64,000 nucleotides of DNA from Rhizophagus clarus (lineage: Eukaryota; Glomeromycota; Glomeromycetes; Glomerales; Glomeraceae): assembly GCA_015698045.1 (NCBI GenBank), contig BLAL01000169.1, positions 558,001-622,000 on the forward strand, given 5' to 3'. Under the pieces are notes generated by a model. It was not told the DNA's origin, made no database searches, and saw only the letters and a list, made by a program, of their open reading frames with translations. Positions 49,226 through 59,741 of this stretch are shown piece by piece. Positions within the stretch are counted from its first letter, which is position 1; every line of letters begins with the position of its first letter. The translations under genes were made by a program, and so were the position numbers.

Positions 49226-50705
49226 TTATTGACTGGTTATGGCAAAAGTTTCAATTTCATCGATAGAATAAGAAATATATCTATCAAAAATCTTTTCATA
49301 AGTGTTACGATAATTACTAACATATAAAGTTTTATTTTCCATATAAAGTATACCCCAACCAAAATTAAATGCTGTACGATCGCATCCACAATAGCATCAG
49401 TATATCTTAATACACGTCCTATTTTCATATTTTGTGTATCTTCATTATTTTCAAATGAGAAAATAAAGTTTTCTGATGATCTATAAAATGTTAAACATCC
49501 ATTTTTACGCAAATTGGTCTTAAATCCAATAGAACTATATCCACCAAAAATTTCATTTGATTGTCGAACTTTAATTAAAACTAAAGATTTTATTTTACCC
49601 TTACATTTATCTTCAAATGATTTATTATCAATTCCGTCACGACTACCACGATAAATAAGTTCAAATTTATATAATGGAACATTTTCATTACGAATAAACA
49701 TAGTGTCTCTTTTATCTATCCAATTAGCAATTATATTCGCAAGTTTTGGTTTTATAATATTTGATTTAATTTTTCCTGTTCTAGATGGTAATAAAACAGA
49801 GGTGTACCCATAATAGAATTTTTCAATTTCCTCATAAACATGACTAGGAATGATAGCTTTGTAAGGAACGACTTTATTAGAAAAATCTTCATGAAAAATA
49901 TCCATAAATCGAATAAGTGGAATGAATTGATTTAAAGTTTTCTTTAATTCTTCATAATTCTCTTCATTCCACTCTTCTCTATTACTTTCAAGACCTGGAG
50001 TTTGTTCAATTCCCCATTTAATTAGATAGTCCCAAATGACAATTTCTTCGATTTGTAAGTCATCTCTTTTAAGTAAACCAAAAAGAATATCTTTATCTAA
50101 TAAAGGGGATGCTTCTGAACTGATAATTGGTTGTGGATCTCCACAAATAGATTCAAGACAATAATCTTTTAATTTGCAATTTTCAAAATTAAACACAGTA
50201 TGAAGAACAAGAGCAATATTTTCATGAATCCAATCACTTTGTTTTTTAATTAAATAATCTTGAACATGTTCATATAACTCCTCAAGAAGTAATTCATCTG
50301 ATACAACAAGTAAATCAAGAATATTTTCACCTGATTGTTCAATCAAATCAAGTTCACCTGTGTAAATATATCTTAATTAAATAATATGGATATAATGTAT
50401 TATTATTAAATCGAATTAATAAAATATATTAAATTAATAATAAATACTTACTTTAAAATCATTTCAAAAATATTTGGAGTAACATTTGGCTTATTAAACA
50501 TTATCATATTATCTTTCTTTATAATCCAATTATTAGAAAAAGCATTTTTAAAATAAGAAGAACGAGCACGTAAAATAACAGAATGAGCATGAAATTCTTT
50601 CGTACTTTGATTTTCGCCAACTTGAATAATAACATCGTAATCATTAGCGTCATTTAATAATAATGAGAGGTCTTTTGAAAGATTAGAATGAAAAGTTAAG
50701 GTCAT
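49226..50705 (-). pseudogene. BTB-BACK-TLDc gene H with one C-terminal frameshift
   Basis: Exons (minus) are 50705-50452 and 50371-49226 (donor AAA|GTAAGT, acceptor TTAAG|A). The layout is the same as gene I: BTB about 9-120, BACK about 125-270, TLDc from about 285 with F-G-G-Y. Compared with gene I, one base is missing near 49381-49386, after the sequence coding D-A-I-V-D. Read without correction, the last 50 or so residues are replaced by a hydrophobic nonsense tail ending at 49237. If the base were present, the frame would continue to a stop at 49226-49228 with the family's normal end. The ATG is preceded by a very long A run. It is either a young pseudogene or an assembly error. Confidence 0.82.
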
Positions 50706-50706
50706 C

Positions 50707-50737
<31 letters not shown>

Positions 50738-51289
50738 GAAAAAAGAGAGAAGAAATAAGTGGCGTAGACACTGGCGTAGAAGTTTAACTGTGTGCTAATA
50801 ATTACTAGTCATTTGGTAACACAAATGAGTTAATTATAGTAACAGATGATCGGCGATACATTTTTTGTAACACGTTGTAGTGACTAAAATTGTTATAAAA
50901 ATTCACTCCCATTATATACTGATAACAATAAGATATTTTAGAACCATATGAAAGGGACAAGGATTATGGTTGTGAAAAAAAACTTAAAGATATATGTTAA
51001 TATTAGTTTTTAAAATAGTTTAATAGCTTAGTTTAGTTATTGTCATATATGAGTTTAGTTATCTGCCATTGTAATATATCATGTGATAGCTTTTATTATT
51101 TATTCACTCACTCACTCATTCATTTGTATATTCGTTCGTTCATTCATGTATTAAAATATTAGGCATAAATAAAAAAAATTATACTTTAAAAATTAAACGT
51201 GGCGAAAGTGACGGTTATGGACTTATGGCCAAAGATGAAGTGTTTCGTATGATAATGCTAAATTAGTTGAAGGGTACTACTTGCTGAAA
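50706..51289. other. Spacer with microsatellite
   Basis: Long T run at 50706-50740. (ATTC/CTCA)n tetranucleotide repeat at 51101-51146. No gene. Confidence 0.5.
50760..50779 (-). promoter_or_regulatory. Two ACGCCA motifs upstream of BTB-TLDc H
   Basis: On the minus strand TACGCCAGTGTCTACGCCAC contains the motif twice, 55-75 bp before the ATG, next to GTTAAACTTC. The same pair of words occurs before gene I and relic K. Confidence 0.35.
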
Positions 51290-52345
51290 TGCTTCTTCAA
51301 TTTGCTCTTGTAGTTCTGTTTGAATTTCAACCATCAATTGATATAAAATTCCATGAATTTTATTTGCTGCTAGTCGATTAACAGGTTTGCATCTAAGCGT
51401 TTTTTAATCAAATATAGGGTACTTAAATATTAACCTTATATCATGATATGGAGATAATCCAGAAATTGCTTCATACATATTACATAATTATAAACATCTG
51501 AAGCTTTGGTATAATTTTGTCCTCTTACAATTTCGGGAGCTATATAAGGTAATCCATATACTTTGTTTTTTATGTCATTGTGGTCTGCGGGCTTTATACA
51601 TATCCCATATCGGTTATCTAAGTTAAATTTCCATCCTATAATACAGTATATTACCAACATGCAAATCTCTATGATTTATTTCATTATCATGGATATTTTC
51701 AAGTCCATATGCAATAAAACATAAACATTCAATTTTATTATACCAACTTAATTCGTTACAATTTTTATCTAAATAATTTCGTAAACTTCCAATTTCTGCA
51801 TAATCTAAAATCATCATATAATTTTTTGTTTCAGGATTTTGAGCTATTCCATGAAAGTTAATAGTGCCAATACCAAAATTAAATCCATAAGTTAGCTTAT
51901 GATGTGATGTAATCTAAAAAAGAATATGTTAGTGAAAAAAAATAAATAAAATTTCAATATTATATTAACTAGTGCATGCTTCATTCATAAATCCTAATGT
52001 AACATTTTTTTGAATTGTTCAAACTTTTCAGAGCCACAAAAATGTTTCCATTTCTTTTCCAATTTTCATTTTGATCATCCCATTTGTCTATAGATCCATC
52101 AACCCAATTTGCTTTATATACTTTACCAAACCTTCCTTTTGCGATATATTTAGTATCATAAACTCTCTCATAAAGTAACCATTCTATTGCTTTGTATGCA
52201 TAATTTATGAGTTGATAGTTGAATACCTTGAATAAATTTATCAATATTAATTATAACCGTTAGTCCAATCTTTGAAATTTTGTTGAAACCGTTTAACAAT
52301 ACATTTCATTACACTCTTAACATATCTTATTTAATTCTTCATTAG
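51290..52345 (-). pseudogene. Protein kinase pseudogene F (DMG subclass)
   Basis: Minus strand. The pieces are a K-Y-I-A-K-G-R-F-G-K-V loop near 52140, VALK near 52030, an exon end near 51965, then Y-A-E-I-G-S-L-R-N-Y-L near 51790, N-H-R-D-L-H-V-G-N near 51665, APE near 51545 and the N-R-P end near 51390. The D-M-G region is damaged, the Cys-rich N-terminus is scrambled, and at least five stops or frameshifts are visible. Dead gene related to kinases C-E. Confidence 0.82.
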
Positions 52346-53299
52346 AAATTGTTGAGGTTTTTAAATTTTCTTTATTTATTTATTTTGAATTTTGCTTATT
52401 TATATTCTAATAAATTCTTCAATGGATAAACAATAAATAATAAAATTAGCTTATTTAATCGATCTATATTTCATTGAATATTTAAATAGAAGTATTTAAA
52501 ATTTTCTAGTTACCCGTCTCTAGAATTGAAGTATTACTAAGTTTCACGTAATTTTTTATCACTTTTTTTTAAATTTTGTATAAATAATGTGATTACTACA
52601 TAAATAATGTAACTAGCAAGTGTAAAATGTTTGACTTTAAAACCATTCATTAATAAAAAAAAAAAATACGAGCCAATTTACAACATATGTCTACACTTAT
52701 AATACTCTTATTTATGTAATAAATTATGATGAATCTACTCAACTTGCAATTGAAGATTTAGCAAGCAATGTTTTTAGAAAAGTGAATTACTTCGTAGATA
52801 AGACAGTAAATTGAAATTAAAGGGAATTCGCTTTTTTTTTTAAAAAAAAAAAAATATTTTCTTTAAAAATGGGTTTCAAATAAAATTCTTAAATTTTTTC
52901 GGGCAAAATATTTAATATCTTTCATAAATTTATTTATCATATGACTGATAACTGCAATCACAATCATGTGACTATATAATCATATGATTTAAATACTTAT
53001 GAACAAATAAACGATTCGTCGCGTTGCGCGTTATTTTACTATTTAGATAGTATGACTCATACTGTATAGTATATTTTATTTCACAATATTATGAGTTAAT
53101 GTTGACTCATATGATATAATAACATGATATATTGAAAAACGAGACCAAAAATTATCTTTACTTTCGTTATTTTCTTATTTTTTATTTTCTTTTAACTTAT
53201 TTTCTTTAACTTATTTTATTTTTGTTTAACTTATTTTTTTTTTATTTTCGTTCAACTTATTTTTTTTTTATTTTCGTTTAACATTTTTTTTTAACTTAT
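52346..53299. other. Intergenic, T-rich toward the array
   Basis: No gene. From 53170 a degenerate TTTAACTTATTTT repeat leads into the array. Confidence 0.4.
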
Positions 53300-53310
53300 A
53301 TATTTTTTCC
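53170..53310 (+). repeat. Short degenerate repeat (TTTAACTTATTTT)n
   Basis: Four to five units of about 20-30 bp with T/A length variation, next to the large tandem array. Confidence 0.6.
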
Positions 53311-53440
53311 TATCCTATCCATTCGTTAAATGAATAAAAAATGAATTACGAGTGTACGAAGAGGATAGGAAAAATATTACGAGTGGATAGGAAAAGATTG
53401 GTTTGTTGAAAAAATAATAGAGAGTAAGTTTTTCTTACTA

Positions 53441-54290
53441 TTTACTGGCCATAAATCTCGACTGCACACCGCGAAAGCAACGTGCGGAGGTTTATGAGGG
53501 CTGACCAACGGCTTTAAAGGGTTGTGAATAGATGACTGGGGCCCATCGTACGAGAACTCTCCCCAAGGCTTATATCTTCGAAAGTGGAACCATTTATGGT
53601 ACCTGAGTATAAGTCATCAGGTTCAAATCCACCGTCTTGATTATATAGTAGTTGTCTGCCAAGTGCCCTTGAGTATTGTGAAGGATCTGATGGTCATAAT
53701 GGAGGATATAGATGGTGGTAAAGAATATTATATATGTCACTCTCGAGGTGTATGCCTATCCCTAAGGTAGTTGGGTTATGGTGTACGACTACTTGTCCAA
53801 ATGATCACTGTTTACAAATCATTTGGGTGTCCGTAAAGGACATAGATAGTGGTGAAGGATATCATATATGATCACTTCTGCCACTTGTTCAAATGGTCAC
53901 TGTTTACATACCGTTTGGGTGTTCACATTATGACCTGAAGTGAATGAACCGGTATTTACTTAGGTTTTATATTCTGTAGGTAAATATTTTGAAATTTGAA
54001 AAATTTAACCTCTTTTAAAACCATCAAGATTAAACACAAATTGCTTGTTGATCTATGATTTTTCAGTTTAAAATTTCAATTTTAAGGATAGTCTTGAATG
54101 TTGACAATGATGAGTAGTGTGAGTGAACTTCGAGTATTTGCATCTTTTTTTTTTTTGAATTATTTTAATTTAACATTCTCTTAAAATGAAAAATAATAGA
54201 TTGACAAGTAGATAGGAAAATATTATGAGTGAATAGGAATAGGTTGATTTGTTGAGGAAATGATATAGAGTAAGTAAAATTTTCTTATTA
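53441..54290 (+). repeat. Array unit 1
   Basis: 850-bp unit; hairpin core at 53450-53500, B-box-like word at 53620-53630, T run near 54145-54156. Confidence 0.85.
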
Positions 54291-55161
54291 TTTACTGGCC
54301 ATAAATCTTGGCTGCACACCGCGAAAGCAACGTGCGGAGGTTTATGAGGGCTGACCAACGGCTTTAAAGGGTTGTGAATAGATGACTGGGGCCCATCGTA
54401 CGAGAATCCTCCCCAAGGCTTATATCTTCGAAAGTGGAACCGTTTATGGTACCTGAGTATGAGTCATCAGGTTCAAATCCACCGTCTTGATTATATAGTA
54501 GTTGTCTGCCAAGTGCCCTTGAGCATTGTGAAGGATCCGATGGTCATAATGGAGGATATAGATGGTGGTAAAGAATATCATATATGTCACTCTTGAGGTG
54601 TATGCCTATCCCTAAGGTAGTTGGGTTATGGTGTACGACTACTTGTCCAAATGATCACTGTTTGCAAATCATTTGGGTGTCCGTGGATGACATAGATAGT
54701 TGTGAAGGATATCATATATGATCACTTCTGCCACTTGTTCAAATGGTCACTGTTTACATACCATTTGGGTGTTTACATTATGATTTGAAGTGAATGAACC
54801 GGTATTTACTTAGGTTTTGTATTCTGTAGGTAAATATTTTGAAATTGAAAAAATTTAACCTTTTTAAAACCATCACCATCAAGATTGGACACAAATTGCT
54901 TGTTGATCTATGATTTTTCAGTTTAAACTTTCAATTTTAAGGATAGCCTTGTATGTTGACAATGTGAGTAGCGTGAGTGAACTTCAAGTATTTGCATCTT
55001 TTTTTTTCTTTGAATTATTTTAATTTAATACTTTCTTAATAATAAAAAAAATTATTTAAGATGAAAAATAATAGATTGACAAGCGGATAGGAAAATGTTA
55101 TCAGTGGATAGGAATAGGTTGATTTGTTGAGGAAATGATATAGAGTAAGTTCTTCTTACTA
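54291..55161 (+). repeat. Array unit 2
   Basis: 871-bp unit; B-box-like word at 54470-54480, T run near 55000-55008. A few more A-rich bases before the next unit explain the greater length. Confidence 0.85.
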
Positions 55162-55740
55162 TTTACTGGCCATAAATCTCGACTGCACACCGCGAAAGCA
55201 ACGTGCGGAGGTTTATGAGGGCTGACCAACGGCGTTAAAGGGTTGTGAATAAATGACTGGGGTCCATCGTACGAGAACCCTCCCCAATGCTTATATTTTC
55301 GAAAGTGGAACCATTTATGGTACCTGAGTATGAGTCATCAGGTTCAAATCCACCGTCTTGATTATATAGTAGTTGTCTGCCAAGTGCCCTTGAGCATTGT
55401 GAAGGATCCGATGGTCATAATGGAGGATATAGATGGTGGTAAAGAATATCATATATCTCATTCTTGAGGTGTATGCCTATCCCTAAGGTAGTTGGGTTAT
55501 GGTGTACGACTACTTGTCCAAATGATCACTGTTTACAAATCATTTGGGTGTTCTTGGAGGACATAGATAGTGGTGAAGGGTCTCATATATGATCACTTCT
55601 GCCATTTGTTCAAATGGTCACTGTTTACATACCATTTTGGTATTCACATTATGATCTGAAGTGAATGAACCGGTATTTACTTAGGTTTTGTAATTTGTAG
55701 GTTAAACATTTTGAAACTTGAAAAAGTTTCAAACTTTTTA
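55162..55740 (+). repeat. Array unit 3 (3'-truncated)
   Basis: B-box-like word at 55341-55351. Similarity ends near 55740, before the T run found in the other units. Confidence 0.85.
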
Positions 55741-57065
55741 AAGACCATCATTGTTATTATTATATATGGTATAATAAGTACCGATTTATGGAATGTTTTG
55801 TTAACATCTTTGAATAATTATTTTAAAAATAAACAATTGTAATTATAATGATCAGAGAGTGAGCGGTCATAAGGACCCTTAGGAGGACGACTTGTAAGTT
55901 ACTGCGCAATCATGTTTCATATGACATCCCCTATATAGTAGCCTAAATTTATTCAAAGTCCTAAAGTTCGAAATAATCCTTCCTCTGGAGATAAAAAATA
56001 TTAGAATGACTTTCCTGGTTTTTTTGGTGGAATTGGTTAAAATCGTATTTAAGAAAAGAAAGCCAAATATTATTGATGTAATCTTTATTTAACTCATCTT
56101 GGTTGTGAATTATTCTTATTTGCTCTGATTTCTATTAATCTGTTATTAAAATATTTCTTAATTTTAATCTGTCATTCATATTTTCTGTTTCTATACGCTT
56201 GTTACAATTTTTTTTTTTATAGTAAAGATTAGAAATAAAGTACTCAGATTATCATGTGAGATTGATATAGGAACCTAACAAATGGGGCACATCATTCCAT
56301 GTTTTTGTTTTTTTGTAAAAACAACATGAAAAACTACAACTTTACGCAATACGGCAATTTTATTGCATTTGATTTATTTTTTTACATTATAGATTAAAAT
56401 ATTTGAACAAATGTCACAGCGATTCTTCTTTTGTGTGTCAACGTGTAAACTTTGATTAATAAACTTTGAGAAACAATTATATTCGAAGATGAGAATATAT
56501 TTAATTTTCTACCACCAAGTAAGAAGTAAACAGAAAATATGCGAGAATGTTATTAATGGTGTGCTATTGATAATAAAGTTATCCGTGAATCCAAATGCAC
56601 AGTTAATATTCTTAAATTCTCGACCATTTTTTTTTATCAGTCAATCTCAAGACACAAAAAAACCAAGTATATACTATACATATTATGGCACTCTCCTATG
56701 CGTCCGCATATTAACGATTATCGCAACAATTATACATCTTAGGTACGTAATATTAATATTTTTTAACCCTTTTTCCTTCTATGAGATTCTCTAAAATCGT
56801 CAGATGAGTCTCCTAGCTGTTTCTTTCTAACGATAATATCGTTTGCTTTTATTAGACCAATATCCAATGCTGTTTCGAACGCTTTATTAAACGACGTCCC
56901 GTTTTACGAGTTTATTATTATCTACACGATCAACCCTAATTATCTAATACTACTGCATATTAACTATCCATTTTTATGCTTATCAACCTTTTAACTTATG
57001 TATTTGACCTATATTTATATTAAATAAACAACGCACTTTAATGACTAACTTTTTATTGTAATCTT
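55741..57065. other. Intergenic
   Basis: A 101-codon plus ORF (56489-56794) with mixed hydrophobic composition is not supported by any family. Otherwise AT-rich. Confidence 0.35.
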
Positions 57066-57775
57066 TCAGAAGATTTTTCCTTATTATTAAGCGATGCTGA
57101 CGACTATAACGTCATAATACAAGTCGGTGAAAATCAAAATACAAGAGTTTTGTGCACATCCAATTATTTTATGTGCTCATTCTTCTTATATTAAAAGTGC
57201 TCTTTCTGCTATCTGGATTAAATACGTTTATGTTTAAACAACTAATGTGATTCCAAATATTTTTGATATGTTTTTGAAGTAAGTTATTTAATTTTTCTTT
57301 TTCAACGATGAATATCCACGAAATGTTCTAATTTATAATATATATCGCATATATTAATAAGATATATTTACACTGGTGAACCGTGAACTTAATTTAATTA
57401 AAAATATTCTTGGTTTATTGGCTGTGTCAGACGAATTACTTCTTGAAGAATTATTCAGTCATGTTCAAGATTATTTAAATTCTTCATACAGTGTTTAATT
57501 TTGATAGCTGCAAATTAAAGATTATCGTCTTGAATATATTTATAAAATCCATTGCCATTTATTACTTCGAATAATTTTCTCTCAGTAGACAAGGAAATTC
57601 TTTTTATTTTCTTAATATAAACGATTTAAAGATTAAAGAAGATATATTTGGGATCATCTAATTAAATGGGGGTATTGAATTAACTCCAAGTCTTGGGAGT
57701 GAGAATAGTGATATAACAAAATGGAAAGAAAACACTACAATTTTCATACTCAAATCTAAGATTAAAAAATAATGT
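57066..57775 (+). pseudogene. BTB-TLDc relic L
   Basis: Plus strand: a S-L-L-L-S-D-A-D-D-Y-N-V-I-I-Q-V-G-E-N stretch near 57076-57135, an intron, then N-I-L-G-L-L-A-V-S-D-E-L-L-L-E-E-L near 57400-57450, a S-C-K-L-K piece near 57510, and a G-I-E-L-T-P-S-L-G-S piece near 57675-57700. Frames are broken and the TLDc part is missing. It converges on gene I, with only about 130 bp between them. Confidence 0.78.
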
Positions 57776-57903
57776 TGTTATTAAAATAGTACTATGAATT
57801 ATACCAAATAAATAATTTATTAGTATATCATAACAACAAACATTTATTGATGTTAATAAATCTAATAAAATAATACATTACTCTATAAACTTTTATCAAT
57901 TTA

Positions 57904-59388
57904 TTATTGGTTTGTTACGATGAAAGTTTCAATTTCATCAATAATATAAGTCGTACTTTTATCAAAAATCGTTTCATAGGTATTATGATTATTCATAAAT
58001 ATTTTATTATCTTCCATATAAAATACACCCCAACCAAAATTAAATGCTGTACGATTGTAATCCGCCATAGCATCAGAATATCTTAATACACGTCCTATTT
58101 TCATATTTTGAGTATCTTCATTATTTTCAAATGAGAAAATAAAGTTATCTGATGATTGATAAAATGGCAAAAGTTCATTCGTACGTAGATTATCATCAAT
58201 CGAGCAGAATCCTATAGAACTGTACCCACCAAATATTTGGTCTGAATTTCGAACTTTAATTAAAACTAAACTTTTTATTGTACCTTTACATTTTTCTTTA
58301 AATGTCTTATTATCAATTACACGATTACTATGATAAATAAGTTCAAATTTATATAATGGATCATTTTCAGTACGAGTAGACATGGCATCCCTTTTATCAA
58401 TCCAATTGGAAATTATATTTACAAGTTTTGGTTTTATAATATTTGATTTGATTTTTCCTGTTCTAAGCGGTAAAGTTGGTAAAATATTTTCATTATAAAA
58501 TTTTTCAATTTCTTCATAAATATGACTGGGAATAATAGCTTTATAGGGATTGACTTTATCAAAAAAATCTGTACGAGAAATTCCTACAAATCGAATAAGT
58601 GGAATGAATTGATTTAAAGTTTTCTTTAATTCTTCATAATTCTCTTCATTCCACTCTTCTTTATTACTTCCAAGATCTGGAGTTTGTTCAATACCCCATT
58701 TAATTAGACAATCCCATAGAATAATTTCTTTAATTTCTAAGTCATCTCTTTTAAGTAAACTAAGAAGGATATCTTTATCTAGAGAAGGGAATGTTCCTGA
58801 ACTGATAAGTGGTTGTGGATCTTCACAAATAGATTCAAGGCAATAAGCTTTTAATTTGCAATTTTCAAATTTAAATACGGTATGAAGAACAAGAGTTATA
58901 TTTTCATAAATCCAGTTACTTTGTTTTTTAATTAAATAATCTTGAACATGTTCGTATAACTCTTCAAAAAGTAATTCATCGGATACAACAATCAAATCAA
59001 GAATATTTTCGCCTGATTGTTCGGTTAAATCAACTTCACCAGTGTAAATATATCTTAATTAAATAATATGAATATAATTTATTATTATTAAAACGAATTA
59101 TAAAATATAATAAAATATAATAAAAATTACTTACCTTAAAATCATTTCAAAAATATTTGGAGTAACATTTGGTTTATTAAACATTATCATATTATCTTTC
59201 TTTATTATCCAGTTATTAGAAAAAGCATTTTTAAAATAAGAAGAACGAGCACGTAAAATAATAGAATGAGCATGAAATTCTTTCGTATTTTGATTTTCAC
59301 CAACTTGAATAATAACGTCATAATCATCAGCAACATTTAATAATAATGAGAGATCTCTTGAAAGATTAGAATGAAAAGTTAAAGTCAT
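57904..59388 (-). CDS. BTB-BACK-TLDc protein I, two exons
   Basis: Exons (minus) are 59388-59135 and 59053-57904 (donor AG|GTAAGT, acceptor TTAAG|A), giving 467 residues with no break. BTB is about residues 9-120 (exon joint within the R-Y-I-Y-T-G-E-V turn), BACK about 125-270, and TLDc about 289-467 with N-D-P-L-Y-K-F, F-G-G-Y at 359-362, F-I-F-S-F-E-N-N-E-D, and N-F-G-W-G-V-F-Y-M-E near the end. It is the intact counterpart of gene H. The family role is probably as a dimeric scaffold or Cul3 adaptor carrying a TLDc module; the target is unknown. The upstream region shows ACGCCA and an A-rich leader. Confidence 0.92.
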
Positions 59389-59425
59389 TTCTTTCCTTTT
59401 TATTTAAAAAACAAAAAAAAAAAAA

Positions 59426-59436
59426 TTGGCGTATGA
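59426..59436 (-). promoter_or_regulatory. ACGCCA motif upstream of BTB-TLDc I
   Basis: TACGCCAA on the minus strand about 40 bp before the ATG, next to a TTTAATG.. stretch similar to gene H. Confidence 0.3.
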
Positions 59437-59528
59437 CATTAAACTTCTTGTGCAATCATTTAATTAGTACTTGAGTTACACAAAAAGTTATTTATAGTTA
59501 TCGGGTGCACCCCATCAAGGATTTTCCC

Positions 59529-59741
59529 ACCATATATGATATACATGTTGCCGAAATTGGTCGAAATTATATTCCGAAATTGAAAGTCCAATGTCCGAAA
59601 ATATCTGAAAATATTTTATAATTCTAGTCGGCATTACAAATTTGACCAAATCACTAAAATATTTCCAGCCAATTTCGGCCTTTGGACTTTCAATTTCGGA
59701 AATAATTTCGGCCAATTTCGGCAACATGTATAATATATGAG
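59529..59741. mobile_element. Foldback element, arms of about 60 bp
   Basis: CATGTTGCCGAAATTGG at 59544 and CCAATTTCGGCAACATG ending at 59728 are reverse complements. The arms continue inward with CGAAATTAT and TTCCGAAATTGAAAGTCCAA, and outward through CATATATGATATA-like sequence. A short non-complementary loop contains GTCGGCATTACAAATTTGACC. Related words occur decayed at 12310-12430. Non-coding MITE or foldback DNA. Confidence 0.8.

Larger units (their letters stand above)
53330..55740 (+). repeat. Tandem array, three copies of an 850-871 bp non-coding unit
   Basis: The anchor TTTACTGGCC begins at 53441, 54291 and 55162, giving periods of 850 and 871. Copies are highly similar across most of the unit and degrade at both ends of the array. 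Each unit holds a GC-richer core with a strong hairpin (CATAAATCT ... AGGTTTATG with GCAC/GTGC inside), a tRNA-like B-box word GGTTCAAATCC exactly 179 bp after the anchor in every copy, CCAAATGAT/ATCATTTGG inverted repeats, and (between units) a run of T. No ORF over 62 codons. Not ribosomal and not a recognisable tRNA. Confidence 0.9.

Noticed and set aside
50706..50771. N-terminal extension of BTB-TLDc H
   Set aside because: The extra residues come from a poly(A) run (poly-Lys); genes G and I start at the M-T-x-x-F position.
53441..55740. Ribosomal RNA or tRNA genes in the tandem array
   Set aside because: The CTAAGGTAGT and GGTTCAAATCC words suggested rRNA or tRNA, but no continuing rRNA match is recognisable and the T-stem around the B-box word does not pair.
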